A program made the position numbers and the translations under genes. From Candidatus Argoarchaeum ethanivorans (GTDB lineage Archaea > Halobacteriota > Methanosarcinia > Methanosarcinales > EX4572-44): a stretch of DNA of 64,000 nucleotides. The stretch lies in the NCBI GenBank assembly GCA_004193545.1, contig RPGO01000030.1, positions 1 through 64,000 of the forward strand, in the 5' to 3' direction. The stretch's first letter is position 1. Each line of letters starts with the position of its first letter. Of this stretch, positions 36,501 through 46,900 are shown piece after piece. The notes beneath the pieces are model-generated. The model had not been told where the DNA came from. It made no database searches and saw only the letters and a program-made list of their open reading frames with translations.

Positions 36501-38283
36501 CACGGTTCTTTGACACATTATTATGTGTGATGTCGTCATGCCCGGCTCCGTCCAAACAGATACCTCCCTTGGTGTTGTTTGTGATGTTGTTGTAATTGAC
36601 ATGATTGTAACTGCTCGATCCTTCGGAATGAACTCCATAATTGTTGTTATTCAGAATATCGCTGTCGTTTATGATGTTGTTGCTCGAACCAGCAAGATAA
36701 AACCCCTGTTTTGTGTTATTTTCAATGATTACGGATGTGATGTTATTCCAACTCGTCGATTCGAGATTGATGCCGTACACAGTGTTGTTCTCAATCGTGC
36801 TGCTCCTGATGCTCACATTCGATGAAGACCCGATGATCCGGATGCCATCTCCGTTATGTATCGTGCAGCCAGTAAACCACAGATCGCTGCAATCAACGAT
36901 TGTGACATGCCCGATGTCGGCATCAGTGATCGTAACATTACTATCTGTGCAATTGTAGTACACCCGCCCCCCGTTCACTTCGTTTGTTGTGTCGATGTCC
37001 TGATCATAGTTCCCTTTAACATAGAGGTTGTAGTCTGTGCTGTTGATTATATCGTTGGATTTAAGGATGCTGCTATGGGATGAGGTGATATTTATACCAT
37101 ATTCGCTGCTGTCTGTGATTGTATTGCCTGTCAATGTGTTGTTTGTTGAGGATTTGAGGTTCATCCCATCCCTATTGCAGGCAAGGTCGTTAGAAAGCAG
37201 AGTGCTGTTTTCTGAACTCTGCATAAAAATTCCATAATCTCCGCTGTCTGTGACGTTATTCTCTGAAATGTTGCAGTAGTTTGAGTTTTGGATGTAAATG
37301 CCGTGATCTATGACACTGTTGATGGTGCTGTTGATAACGTTTATGTTGTTGGATGAATATGCATGGATGCCATGCTTATTATTGCCTCCTGCAATGCTGA
37401 AATCTCGGAGCGTGTTGTTGAAGGTTGATTCGAGGTGCACGGCATCGTTGGTTGTGATAGAGTACGACCCTCGCGTGATGCTGATATTATTTAATGTGTT
37501 GTTGTTTGAATTCTGGATGTAAATACCGTGATAGTAGCTGCTCTTTTCTGCGATGGTGATGCTTTCGAGGGTGTTGTCGTTCGAGTCATGTATGTGGATA
37601 CCATGCCAGTACCGGACTCTATAGTTATAACTGTGCGATTTGGTGTGCCCCGCCTCTATTGTGCAGTCTCTGATGCTTGCGTTGCTTGCAGAATGGAGAT
37701 AGATTCCATGTGTGGTGGTGGTGACATAAACATAATTCAGTCCATCCCCATGTCTGAATGTGCAGTTGTATATACTGACACTCTCGTTTGTCTCGATACT
37801 GAATCCATTGTTGTGTACACAGCATTCGATAGTAGTGTTCGTGACATTGCCCCGGCTTCCGCTTTCGTATATCCAGCCGTAGTAGTCTGATGTACTGGTA
37901 TCCTTATGGGTGATCTCTGAACCATTGATGTTCATCACGCCGCCATTGTGTACGGTGATCGAATACTTGATGGAAGATGTGCTATCCATCTTCACAGTCG
38001 CATTCTCAATCTCCAGCACAGCGCCGCCATTCACGATAATGTCCCCTGCCACGTTGCTTACGTTGTTGCTAAGATTTGTACTCCACTGAGAATCATTTGT
38101 AGTGGTTACGATGATCTCGCCGTAGTCAACAGCCCCGGCGATTCCGCAGAAGATTATGAGTAAAAAAAAGATAGAAGCACAGCTCATAAAACGCGTCCTA
38201 CATGTTCTACCATCCTGCCATATCCCGGTTATCTGGTGTCGGAACATCATAATTCGTTTCATCAGTACGTGTTGGAAATTCAC
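30586..38283 (-). CDS. Giant extracellular cytochrome: parallel beta-helix fused to a 32-haem domain
   Basis: 2565 residues. Signal peptide ends near AGAVDYGE (~residue 52); the first 32 residues are uncertain, and an ATG at ~residue 33 is a reasonable start. Residues ~60-1000 are a long run of NosD/PbH1-type right-handed beta-helix coils (repeats such as NNTLNNISI, HGIYIQNSN, SSNNIINDS), very rich in Asn, Ser, Thr and N-glycosylation sequons. A beta-domain follows (~1040-1140). From ~1145 to 2556 there are 32 CxxCH motifs, two CX3CH (CYTYCH, CGYGCH), one CX4CH (CTITECH) and one wide CX9CH. No C-terminal anchor is visible. Probably a cell-surface electron conduit; the helix may replace the S-layer domain used in other ANME cytochromes. 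Confidence 0.92.
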   Translation of the reverse strand: MNFQHVLMKRIMMFRHQITGIWQDGRTCRTRFMSCASIFFLLIIFCGIAGAVDYGEIIVTTTNDSQWSTNLSNNVSNVAGDIIVNGGAVLEIENATVKMDSTSSIKYSITVHNGGVMNINGSEITHKDTSTSDYYGWIYESGSRGNVTNTTIECCVHNNGFSIETNESVSIYNCTFRHGDGLNYVYVTTTTHGIYLHSASNASIRDCTIEAGHTKSHSYNYRVRYWHGIHIHDSNDNTLESITIAEKSSYYHGIYIQNSNNNTLNNISITRGSYSITTNDAVHLESTFNNTLRDFSIAGGNNKHGIHAYSSNNINVINSTINSVIDHGIYIQNSNYCNISENNVTDSGDYGIFMQSSENSTLLSNDLACNRDGMNLKSSTNNTLTGNTITDSSEYGINITSSHSSILKSNDIINSTDYNLYVKGNYDQDIDTTNEVNGGRVYYNCTDSNVTITDADIGHVTIVDCSDLWFTGCTIHNGDGIRIIGSSSNVSIRSSTIENNTVYGINLESTSWNNITSVIIENNTKQGFYLAGSSNNIINDSDILNNNNYGVHSEGSSSYNHVNYNNITNNTKGGICLDGAGHDDITHNNVSKNRGDGGICIGTYYYSSLSTQNTIANNTILSNNNTGIGAYTNYNYLSNNTISSLSGHYALKVSYVRNSFYNHIWRNNTANGEQINYYYDEHDKITELGDNIIENKYLFASNVSNVGKITLIDCTNLTIRNSEFSNNIKSGYGIFLRNSSNNNLTNNAISNNCNGIWLYGSSENSIIDLDTISPSNLYGAHFEEDSDHNNITDSSFAATTSNAMYLSSSDYTTITNTMISSVDRYGLYTIGAHYTNLTNTTITSTSSHSAYLSTSDYITLTDSNLTANNTCVYCSGSNYTKILNTTIRGEDGIYMSESNQGNLTNNTIDATLRGIFLTESRDHNLTANNITNYTITGILLEEHSTNATIIGNDLTRNSSEFDIRLNDSNYCVIVNNESVTANYTFYLTNDTRLATLDTVFNKTEVGYEDTSNLTLMWRIDVLCWDNYHIEFVWANLTVRYGEFSDIGNVTVWGENEIPLSNHGRLSSNDFDYYGPPASGDNWLPIIEYKENVTGKTTYQPMNCTAINRWDKIQGKNITYRNITTEITGPGVTILVDTGYTPNGKCYYCHLDKLKFKDTLHWTNYTSQVFNSLDEPYTPGQCIDCHNENDSIAIPHGNESGKDLLYNQSPQLCYTGKTGGLNCHGASATQERLVQETEFNQTTHHPLGDGKLSCKACHDNHGTEYDSDLLRYYRTNTEGNYNSANYALCFVCHLEEKLVAKMSGETNSHLQNYTNQTNFRDEYYHWGTGFGSTGTPMLQNIHSPQGGQAGWTGHPNYHCYSCHNPHGSDYPATTRPPIKYTYITNLTLPSGADNDGDWVNQTILDHANWSNSTMNQAGGLDNPSCGGCHGFKLPNSFNYRQPFVNYTPAGGAGCLECHDNNASAYNTDPIRPIVNLTAVKLAMHTNLSGAFRTGSDLQGTDKNFTEWLEYRGYTAPQIVNITGDNAICWACHCTNGTPPSPYFHPDRALNPYKCAKCHGPYDGQPPHTQGLVAAIDNHGPTTKGAESILIQTSVGIGGSCDDCHAPSVLPNSSIGELKVWKYTPSKSFITYTGRSTMGDVSHYGLNKTQGLAFGIDNPLFNTTDCLYCHCDSTNGSIWGNATYIADNMYGADTTNVSTCYTYCHVRPDWVGSVEESTLTHFHNESIYAGGGPNCTLCHDVNSKYGVQSLVNATAIKMGIHGNILNNTLVHETYGMDNRSNPCWGCHQSDGTIPEGMGDRNGITDRNEDGIITVDELPYTCEDCHARSEAWSGATGDGHTWESASDPALGLNRLPPLISDHYPNSTYVKTNQHSDNGRCVDCHNNSFNSDNNDTAYKELGHTIFSGVSHYGTTSSLLTPTTKCGYCHDNTTSARANATLYGNATANKHGNFTDEANPEDGCCFCHSHNQTPVDFHNINAVSIVGDPDCLRCHGSNGSAERRRIDEIAYMGAIHAGMNNASVDGDINKSCWVCHFPEGVGMDEHSNRLEPAYNCYDCHNKDNTTLFSNVSDAPEVHNHFKSGTCIEAYWTRPTDLDSCMGCHNQSEMRYTFDENETDPYFTNFSLISHYGDNRTDIVTTYIENDPGAYCGYCHDNLSTVFVEQQSMKKVNHYQIQTCDECHGVGRLHSGTLERVLTDANCTNCHATYGADQQGLKYKINVTAVNFGVHANVNDNMTSVAITVGDANNSKCWGCHVPEGACPEEGHRGTFNNDAYLCYECHNGTYAYQNVSNATAVYNHFKSGINISARTTAETNSESCGYGCHNLTTMKVSGFEGLAGQSSYRQNLSEASHYPRSRPDIATASNLSDCTWCHRNSTNEFIEIFERAGSQNYTENIPHATRTESCTITECHNTGRMHDQNLTIPTISWEQDCDNCHFGLDDSTASKYYVNETMFNYGVHATVNCTECHIHTDQPVNWHPLEEYTWKWCECCHSYQLDLINESDRHNVTGNPLTYMVGGTCVLEIANCTTCHDATTYENAKSNFNSSAEHECRWCHEYPDKGNKTIQSWY

Positions 38284-38494
38284 TTTACGCTGTGTTATGA
38301 TTTATTATTATCTATTTTCTGTTGCCTGAAATTATAGCTCATAAACACAATCATTCACTAATCGTTCAAAACGTATTTCATTTTGAATATGCACAAAGAT
38401 TCCAAGCAATTCATAGGCAGGAGTACGCCAAAATCCTTATAATAGATAAAGAATATTAACCAGAGTAGAATGTAATAATTTTGGGTGATGAAAA

Positions 38495-39052
38495 TTGTTA
38501 GAACATAACTCTTTTGATACGCAGCAGAATAACACGCATTCAAACCTCGAGCATGCTGTTGAAAATGGCTACTTAAAACCTGTAGACGAAGTGATCGAAT
38601 TACTTAGGGAAGTGATTGATGTACTTGAGGAGATAAATGGTATTGATGCTACAGAAGAATTGTTGTATGATATCGGCAAAAGCAGGGGTAAGTGCATCGG
38701 GAAACTACTTGGAACAGGAAAACACCCAAAAACTGCTATCGAAGAATTTATTGAGCACGTCAAACATTGCTATTCCATAGAAGTTATAGATCAAAAAGAC
38801 ACGGAAAAGAAATATACAGCAAAACTACAGATCAACGAATGCATAATAAAAAAACTATGTGGAGGTTGGAGTGAACCTATGAGAAACCTTCATTGCAGAA
38901 ATATCAATGGATTATTTGAAGGAGCACTATCTTTTATGACTAAGATGAGTGTTACTGCATTACTCAGTGCTGATGAGGATGTATGCCATATTACTATGGT
39001 ATTCAATAATAATAATAATAATAATAATAAGCGGAATCACATCATTCACTAA
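38495..39052 (+). CDS. Hypothetical protein, possibly V4R-like, with poly-Asn tail
   Basis: 185 residues. TTG start with GGGTGA about eight bases upstream; the overlapping ATG just before it meets a stop in seven codons. Residues ~45-170 (DIGKSRGKCIGKLL, ...HCRNINGLFEGALSFMTK...DVCHITMVF) resemble small-molecule-binding V4R/heme-NO-like domains, weakly. Three Cys-containing segments and no membrane helix. The end is eight Asn from an (AAT)8 tract, then KRNHIIH. It is divergent from the giant cytochrome gene, so it could be a sensor or regulator for it; that is speculation. Confidence 0.5.
   Translation: MLEHNSFDTQQNNTHSNLEHAVENGYLKPVDEVIELLREVIDVLEEINGIDATEELLYDIGKSRGKCIGKLLGTGKHPKTAIEEFIEHVKHCYSIEVIDQKDTEKKYTAKLQINECIIKKLCGGWSEPMRNLHCRNINGLFEGALSFMTKMSVTALLSADEDVCHITMVFNNNNNNNNKRNHIIH
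39005..39028 (+). repeat. (AAT)8 microsatellite in the coding sequence
   Basis: Eight AAT units code for eight Asn near the C-terminus of the 38495 gene. Changes by whole units would keep the frame. A shorter Asn tract from the same triplet is at ~46655-46671 in the 2145-residue cytochrome. Confidence 0.9.
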
Positions 39053-39057
39053 ATCAA

Positions 39058-40917
39058 TCATCGTCTTCTCCGCATGAACTTGGATAGGAGTGTAAGAATA
39101 ACTCCTGCAAGCAGCAAAGTACATCCTGCCCATAATACATTTAAAAGTGGATACTTGTTAACTATCAGGTCAACATGTCCTGTTTCGAGTCGACACGGCG
39201 GCATTCCTTTCAGGTCAACTATGGTGGCTGACAGCAAGCTGTACTTTACAGCAGGTCTGCTGACAAAGCAAAACTGACGGTGCTTCATGAATGTTGTAGT
39301 CAGGTTGTTTGTTCTGTCGCCTTCAGTTAGTTCAATGTTAGCGGTTTGAATCCAGTCAGATCCAACTTTGTTAACTTTAAAGTCAAGTAGTTTCACACCA
39401 ACACTTGCATTTTCTTTGTAAACATTTTCTTCGTTCAAAGCAAAACTGAAGTTGTCAACCGTTGATAGAGACATGCTAACGACAGCTCCAAGAAGTGCAA
39501 AACCAAAACCAAGATGGATGATATTAACCCCGGCTCTATGTATAAATACTGCTCTGCTTTTTATCCTCATATCATGGACTATTCTAAACAGAGTATTGCT
39601 TGTAATAAAAAAAAATGCTGGAAGAATAAGTATCAAACGGTTATATTGTACCACAAATATAAGTAAGACATTTATGATAAAAAATATTGCGGTTGTATAG
39701 GCAATTATTTGATTTTTCACTTTTCCATACAACATACAGATACCTGTAAGATACACCAGAAGGATCGTTGGAATATATGACATGGCATTATAAAATTCAG
39801 TAGATACAACAGTCCAGTATCCCATATATTGAAGAACAATACAGATGTTTGGTCCCCAGAACGCTATAAAGGCAAGAACTATCAACAGTAAAATTGTGAA
39901 ATAAAATGTGTTGTGTGGGGCAAGAGCTGCACTCAAAGGTGATGATTCTATAGCGCTTTTTTCACCAAACAGTAAAGCAAGTAATGCTGATATAATTGCC
40001 ACAACAAGGATAAAAATAAGAAGCACTAAAAATGTTGGTGTTTCTAAAAATGTGTGAATTGAATTGTATATGCCACTTCGTGCTACGAAAGTAGTATATA
40101 TGCAGCCTATGAAACTGTATATGCAAAGAAGCGGAAACAGTCTGCGGTACTCACCGACATTGAACCTAATTTCCGCATGCAGTGCTGCTGTTATGAGTAG
40201 CCATGTTGCAAGTGTTACTGATTGGATTGGATCCCACTGCCAGAAGCCTGTCCACCCAAGAAGCCTGTTTGCCCAGATTCCTCCTGAAATCATGCTAATA
40301 CTTAAAAATAACCAAGATAATCGTAGATAGTCTTTAATACGATGTTTTTTGCCAGTTGTAAGATATGCTGCTGAAACTGCTGCCGGAATCAGTGCAAAGG
40401 CGTATGCTGCAAACGCTGTGAAAATATGAATTGGCATCAGTATGTCTATTAGTGCTGGGTTGATGCTGTTTCCGATGGCTGGTATTGATGCACCTTCTCC
40501 AATAAGTATGGATCTAAATGGATTCATTATAATTGTTAGAAAAAGTAAAAAACTGCATGCAGCAAGTGCATAAATGCTATCGTACTGGTTTGTATTTTGT
40601 CTATGTCGCTTGAGATTGATAAATGCGAGCAAAATAGAGAGCCATGCCCATACAAGATACGTTCCATCCTGCCCTACCAGTATGGCTGCGAGTCGGTAAC
40701 CAATCGGAAGCACGTCACTATTAAACATCCAGACATAATATGTGCTAAAATCAAGTGAAACGAATGCATAAGATAATGCTAATACAGATGCTGTAATGGA
40801 GACGGCTGCTATTCCAGCAGACCAGAGACCAATTCTTACTTGTTTGATAATTAAAAATATAACAGCAAGAACTGTGAATATGAAACTGGTGTATAGAAGC
40901 GCTCCACCAATATTCAT
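39058..40917 (-). CDS. ccmF: Cytochrome c haem lyase, CcmF/CcsA superfamily
   Basis: 619-residue polytopic membrane protein. WWD-type haem-handling motif GGIWANRLLGWTGFWQWDPI (~residue 212), with flanking His in helices (HIFTAFAAYAFAL; LHAEIRFNVGEYRR), about 14 membrane segments, and an extracytoplasmic domain before the last helix. Attaches haem to apocytochrome CxxCH sites outside the membrane. Overlaps the 35-haem gene by four bases (ATGA), so the two are made together. Other ccm genes (ccmABCE) are not in the window. Confidence 0.92.
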   Translation of the reverse strand: MNIGGALLYTSFIFTVLAVIFLIIKQVRIGLWSAGIAAVSITASVLALSYAFVSLDFSTYYVWMFNSDVLPIGYRLAAILVGQDGTYLVWAWLSILLAFINLKRHRQNTNQYDSIYALAACSFLLFLTIIMNPFRSILIGEGASIPAIGNSINPALIDILMPIHIFTAFAAYAFALIPAAVSAAYLTTGKKHRIKDYLRLSWLFLSISMISGGIWANRLLGWTGFWQWDPIQSVTLATWLLITAALHAEIRFNVGEYRRLFPLLCIYSFIGCIYTTFVARSGIYNSIHTFLETPTFLVLLIFILVVAIISALLALLFGEKSAIESSPLSAALAPHNTFYFTILLLIVLAFIAFWGPNICIVLQYMGYWTVVSTEFYNAMSYIPTILLVYLTGICMLYGKVKNQIIAYTTAIFFIINVLLIFVVQYNRLILILPAFFFITSNTLFRIVHDMRIKSRAVFIHRAGVNIIHLGFGFALLGAVVSMSLSTVDNFSFALNEENVYKENASVGVKLLDFKVNKVGSDWIQTANIELTEGDRTNNLTTTFMKHRQFCFVSRPAVKYSLLSATIVDLKGMPPCRLETGHVDLIVNKYPLLNVLWAGCTLLLAGVILTLLSKFMRRRR

Positions 40918-43900
40918 CTAAATCGTCTCCAGGCAAAATACAACAAACCAAATATGATTATAACAGCAGGTATACAAATTTTTAGTATAAATTCTGTTAT
41001 CACAAGTTTCCTCGGCTTTACTACTTTAAGCACTCCGATACCTGTTTTGCTCCAGTGTCCTGCCGAATCCTTTACCCGTACGAAAATAAAATGCTCTCCA
41101 TAAGACATCATAGAAGTATTTATCGTATCACCGACAACTGCCGATGATTCGCCATTTTCTCCTATTATGTATTTCAGGTGCTTTCCTTTGCCTTTGATTC
41201 CAAGTATGTCAATGAAGTACTCTGCACGAACGATCTTCATCAAAGGCGGAAGCACCACGGTAACTCTGAGAACGCTAACCTCTCCTATAGCAACTGTATT
41301 CGGTTCAAGCGTTACCACCACGCGTGGCAGGAATTCGGTTGCTGCAAGACTGTGGAAGCTGATCGGATCCTCGCCACCGTGACAGATTGTACAGTTTGGT
41401 GCAAAACCGTGTGCCGTACCCTTTGGGGATCTTCCTTCTGTTCCCATATTTGTGGCATTAAATGGTGAGCATCCGCCGTGGTACGTGTGACAGTCCTTGC
41501 ATCCTGTTATATTTCCAGGGGTCCAATCCTTCCAGTCAGGGTTCTGCACAGTACCACGCGAATATGTGTCAAAATGGAATCTGCTTTCACCGGTGGCATT
41601 ATGACAGGAGCTGCATGTTCTAAGCGGCTCGTCTGAGACGTTGCCTATCGTTGCCATGGTTCCACGAGTGATGCCTACTGCTTTTTGTTGTGTTTCATTG
41701 AAAAGATCGATTTCTTCGCCGTGACAGACATAACACGGTCGTAACGCTTCTTCACTGACATTGGCTTCGATGTGCGTAAGATTGTGGTATAAATCTGCTT
41801 CAGGGTTGTGGCACAGCCCGCATGTTTCAGTTCTGTTTACAATCTCTATCTCTGCAGTCGAGTAATGGGATGCTCCATATTCGGTATGGCAGTCGATGCA
41901 CCTGATGCCTTCAAATGGTTGATATTCCCTTCCCTCGTGTTCTTCATGGCATTCAATGCAGTCAAGTGCAAAATTTCTTGCACCAATAATGCCTGTTTTA
42001 CCGACCATGCTTGGTGCATGGAATATGCTCACGCCTTTTGGATCATGGCAAGCTTCGCAACCGGATTTTACTTTTATCCCGCGTCCATGCCTGAATATTT
42101 TTATCTGGGCTTCTGGTTTGTGTGAAAACTCTCCTTCAATGCTGTGGCACTGGAAGCAGTAGCCCATTGTCTGATTACCGCGCACGACTTCAAGGGATTC
42201 ATGCAGCGTGGTATTTGTCGCATTGTGGCACATCTCACACGTGTAGTTATAATTTTTCAGGGTGTCTGCACTATCCTCTGGTGCACCTGGATAATGAGTA
42301 CGAATGACTGTAAGATTGAGCTCCTCGCAACGTTCTTTGTTCACATGGCAGTCTTTACACTCTCGTGTTATGGTTATTCCGGGCTTATGGAAATTGGTTA
42401 ATCCTTCACCGGCATGGCAGCGTGTACAGGTATTGTTTGAATTGTGTTTTATAACCTGCGGGGCACTACCCCACTCCGGTGCATTTGTTTCGTTGTTGTG
42501 GCACACACTGCAATCTGATGTGTTTAACAGGTCTTCTCGTGTTGAATAATGGGACGCTGAAGCTTGTGTGTGCTTGTCTTCCAGTAACATATTTGAATGA
42601 CAATCCCAGCATGCAGAAGTAGTTGAGATTTCAGCACCCTGGTAATGTGTGTAAACCTGCTTTGCCCCAAACTTCGAGTGTCCATGACAGTGGATACAGG
42701 TTTGCGGCGTGCAATTCCCAAAGTATGGTGTCGGGTGCCTGACAGGTTCACCGCTGCTGCCATTGCCATGACATGCCCAGCATGCTTTGTTTGCATCATC
42801 GGTGATGAAACTGAAATAGTCTGCATCTTTGTTCAAACCAGCATGCACACCGCGTTTGAACTGATCAATATCGATTTTAATTGGTGCAACTCCATCCCCG
42901 GAATGGCAGCTAATGCAGTCAGAGCTGTATCCACCCGGTGTGAGTGTGTACACATGGAATGTTTCAGGTTTCTCCCCAACTGTTATGTAACTATCAAGAG
43001 GCAGGTATTTCAAAGGAATTCCAGATTGCAGTACCTGTGTTGTTGCACTCAATGTTTTCTGTTTCCCTGCAATAACTCGAATATTACTCAGTACGATAGA
43101 AGGAGCTGCACCGATAAAAACACGGTCAAGTTTTACTCTGATAACATCGATCTTTCGATCAAGCAACCGTTCTTCGTATGTAAAGTAGCATCCTTCATTT
43201 ATTATTACATCATCGACCAGTGTTTCATTCTTGTACAACCGAAGCTTTGCACCGCCTCGTTTAATGTTTACATCTGCAACATAGAGAATGTATCCGCATG
43301 TAAGATTCAATGATTCTCCGATATCAAGCATGATGGTTTCATTGTCTGTGAGGTTAACAGGCATCCGGGCAAGCGTTACGTTTTCAATATCCTTTTTAAG
43401 AACGTAGTAATCAGTGCCTTCTGGCGCGTTTGCACGATATTGGCTGTCATGGCACCCCCAGCAAGCCTTGTTTTCTGTTTCACGGTGTATGCGTGATGCA
43501 AGTATGGTTCCTGACAACTCTGCAACATAACGATCTTTTGCTGTGAATAACCTGTTTACCGTAAGGTTGACAATGGTTGTTTTTCCTGGTGCAATGCCGC
43601 AAACTTCATATTTAAATACATCACCTTTTACAATCAATTCTTCACGCAGTATCTCTTCATCTTTTTCAAATTTAAATATTGCAGCATCACGTGTTGTCTC
43701 GATCAGTGTAAGTGAATAGTTGTCAACGAGCTTCCATTGCTGGTTTGCTACCAGTGTTTTGTTAATTGTTGTGTAGTGCACGTGGTCTCCTTGGTCAGGT
43801 GCGTTTCCCCAGCCATCAACAATACCAGTATGGCATCTGATGCAGTCTCTTGTCTCAAGAGATTCCTTCTTAAGGTAATGGGATGCTGAGATTTCAATGG

Positions 43901-46900
43901 TTGTGGCATGATGTGCACCCTGGGCATGACATAATGCACATGAAGCATTGGTTGGCACACTGCTTTGATCAGGAATGTGTTTGTAAACAATTGGCGTATC
44001 AGCAAAACCACTGATGTGGCACTCTTCACAAATTTTCGCCTTGTATTCTTCACCGTGTTTCATGTCCACATCGATTGTTAAGGTAAACTCTGTATCTCCA
44101 CTCACATCACATACAATAGCAGTCCAATTTCCCAGTTGTGGTGAACTGATGTTTATCCTTGTTCCTGTATAGTTCGTATCAGGTGCATACAGGGTCAGAT
44201 TAAGTATACTACTTCCATTCCAATCAAGTGTAGCGTTTAGACATGTAATGTTAGATACCATGCTAAAGTTATACGTGTACGATTCTCTATTGACAATAAT
44301 ATCTTTAAATACCTGGCGTGGCGTGTGACAATCTACACAAAAAATGTTTGCATGCGCTGATGTTCTAAATTCAGCCCCTTCAAATTCGGTCTTGTTGCTA
44401 TGACAAACCAAACATGCTTCATTGTCTTTGCTCATAATTGGAACTTCCAGGCTTTTATCATGGATTCTACCTGAACCATGACAGGATGTACAGTTCGTCC
44501 CATGTGTAATATCAGCATTACTTGGATCTACAAAAACACAATAAAACTCGCGTCCACCACCTGTGTGACAGTACGAACAGTTGGTTATAACCTGATTGTT
44601 TTCAACCACCCACATATCAGTTCTCTGTCTACCATAGTGAGATATGTAGTTTTTAGCCCGTGGATATTTTACATTTTCAGTTGGTGGTGCAATTGTCAAT
44701 GATTTGTTATGGCATATTGTACAGTTTGAATCTGTTTGTATATCTTCACCATTTGGCTGATGCTCTCTTACCTGCAGCGGCGTCTGGTTGAGGTATTCAC
44801 TGTTTAATGGGGTGCCGGTATCATGGCAGTCCTCGCAAGCTGGCAAATCAGTAACACGTTTTGTATGAGATGAGTCAATGAGCTGCTGTGTATAATTGAC
44901 ATGACAGCCCCAGCAAACACGGCTGATACTGGTATAATTTGTTTGACTGAACTGTCCGGTGATGTTACGATGAATGCTGCCAAAGAATCCGGTTTTATTA
45001 ATTATCGGTATACCTGAAGTTACGTTTGCACCACCTTCAAGATGACAATCGGTGCAGTCTCCACCAGCTGCCGCCTCAGGTTCAACATGCGGATCATTAT
45101 GACAGAGCATGCAACCAGTATACTCCATTTCATAATAATCTGCCACGGCATGTCCACCAGGTCGCTGTGTGTGGCAGTCAGTGCAGTTCCTGATTGAAAT
45201 ATCATGGAATGAATTGTGGCATAATCGGCATGTAACATCATCCATACCATCATCATTAGTATCAGCATGAGTATGTGATAGCCCATTGTTGTCCCACGAA
45301 GGTATCGGTTTGGATGTCTTAGCTCCTGATAAATCTCCACTTGCCCCGGGATTGTGGCATTCACTGCAGTTCCATGGTATATGAATAATAGGCTTACTCT
45401 GTATGGAATGGTTTGACGTTATTGTGTAATTGAACATTCCCGGTGAACGAGAAAATATCTTCGCAATCCATGTGCCGCTTTTCGGGACAGCATTAAAACT
45501 TGTAGTGTGTAACTTATCACCAACAGGGTAACATATCTTCGAACCTTCTGCAAATACAGCAGTCCCATTAACACTCGGAACTGTATACGTGCCCTGCCAT
45601 TTGTCTCCAGTGTTTAAATCCTGCAGACCATTTACATCATCTACTGGTCCAACCAACGTGAGAAATATTTCATACAGTGGGTCGTCCCCATCTACCGTCA
45701 CATTGATTGTTCCGGAGTTAACGTCAATGATGTATGTTTTTGTTACTGCTTCGTATGACATAAACTCTGGTTCATAGTCTCCGATTGTGTCATTTAGTGT
45801 GGTTACTCCATCGAATTGCGGATAAATCAAGCCGTGTCCTTCACTTTTATAATAAATTCCATGACATGCTTCACATGATACATTGTAGTGTACTCCACTT
45901 CGACCTAAATATGACCCGTTTAATGAATGCGGCACTGCAATGTCGTACGTATCTTTTCCGCTTTGACTGTGAATGAAACTTGTGTGGCACTGTGTGCAGT
46001 CTGCATCTGTCACGTGCGATGGAATGTTAAACTTGGTCTGTGGAATTTTCCTCCCAACAGAACTTTTGCGATACAACTGCACGTTGGTGTTTGAATTATT
46101 AAAAATGGTCACCCAACCACTTTCTCCATAAATAAATCCACCTTCATGGCCATACTTGATGTCATGCAGATGAATTGGTGTTGCACGAAGGAACTGCGAT
46201 GAATAAGTGCTGTGGCACATTGTAAGGCAGCTACCTTTTATGTTAGAGGTGATGTTGTCCGGGTGCATTGCAGTAACCGGATTTCTCACTGATAAATCGC
46301 TCTGTGGACTCCACGAATCATGGCATCCTCTTGCTTGACATCCCCATAAAGTGGTGTTGAAACTGGTGGATGCTGACAAATCCTCTGAACCTATTGTGGT
46401 GCTGAACTCAATTGTGTATCTGCCGGCATAAGCATCATTCGGGTACGTGAATGTTCCATAATATATCTGGTGAATATAGTTTTCACTAAGCTCTATTGTT
46501 TCTGATTTTGTTGAGAAGTGATCGCCTGCATAATCATAATGCGGATAGTAAATTGTTGCTGTTAGTTTAGGAGCTCTGGTCTCTGCACCATTACTAAAAA
46601 TAATATTACCGTCTGATGTCTCAACTGTTATATCGTCGATCCACCATTCACCATTGTTATTATTATTATTTGAAATGAAATGAAATGCTACAAATACTTT
46701 CTGTCCGCTATATTGTGTTAAATTGATTGATTCCTGTGTCCATCCGCTGCTGTTGCCTGAATATTCTGCAAGTGTATCCCATGTAGCCCCCATGTCTACC
46801 GATACTTTAACAAAGCCTCCGCTGTCCATCATCCTGTACTGATTCCAGAATGTCAGGTTAATCGTCTGGTCTGAAGATGTTTCTGCCCCGATAAACATTC

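Noticed and set aside
31000-38200. Many long open frames on the plus strand opposite the giant cytochrome gene
   Set aside because: They are shadows of a repetitive, biased sequence; their translations show no domain and no ribosome sites, while the minus strand gives a continuous 2565-codon frame with CxxCH motifs.
30586-38283. CRISPR-like or tandem DNA repeats inside the beta-helix region
   Set aside because: The repetition is at protein level (degenerate beta-helix coils) and not spaced identical DNA repeats.
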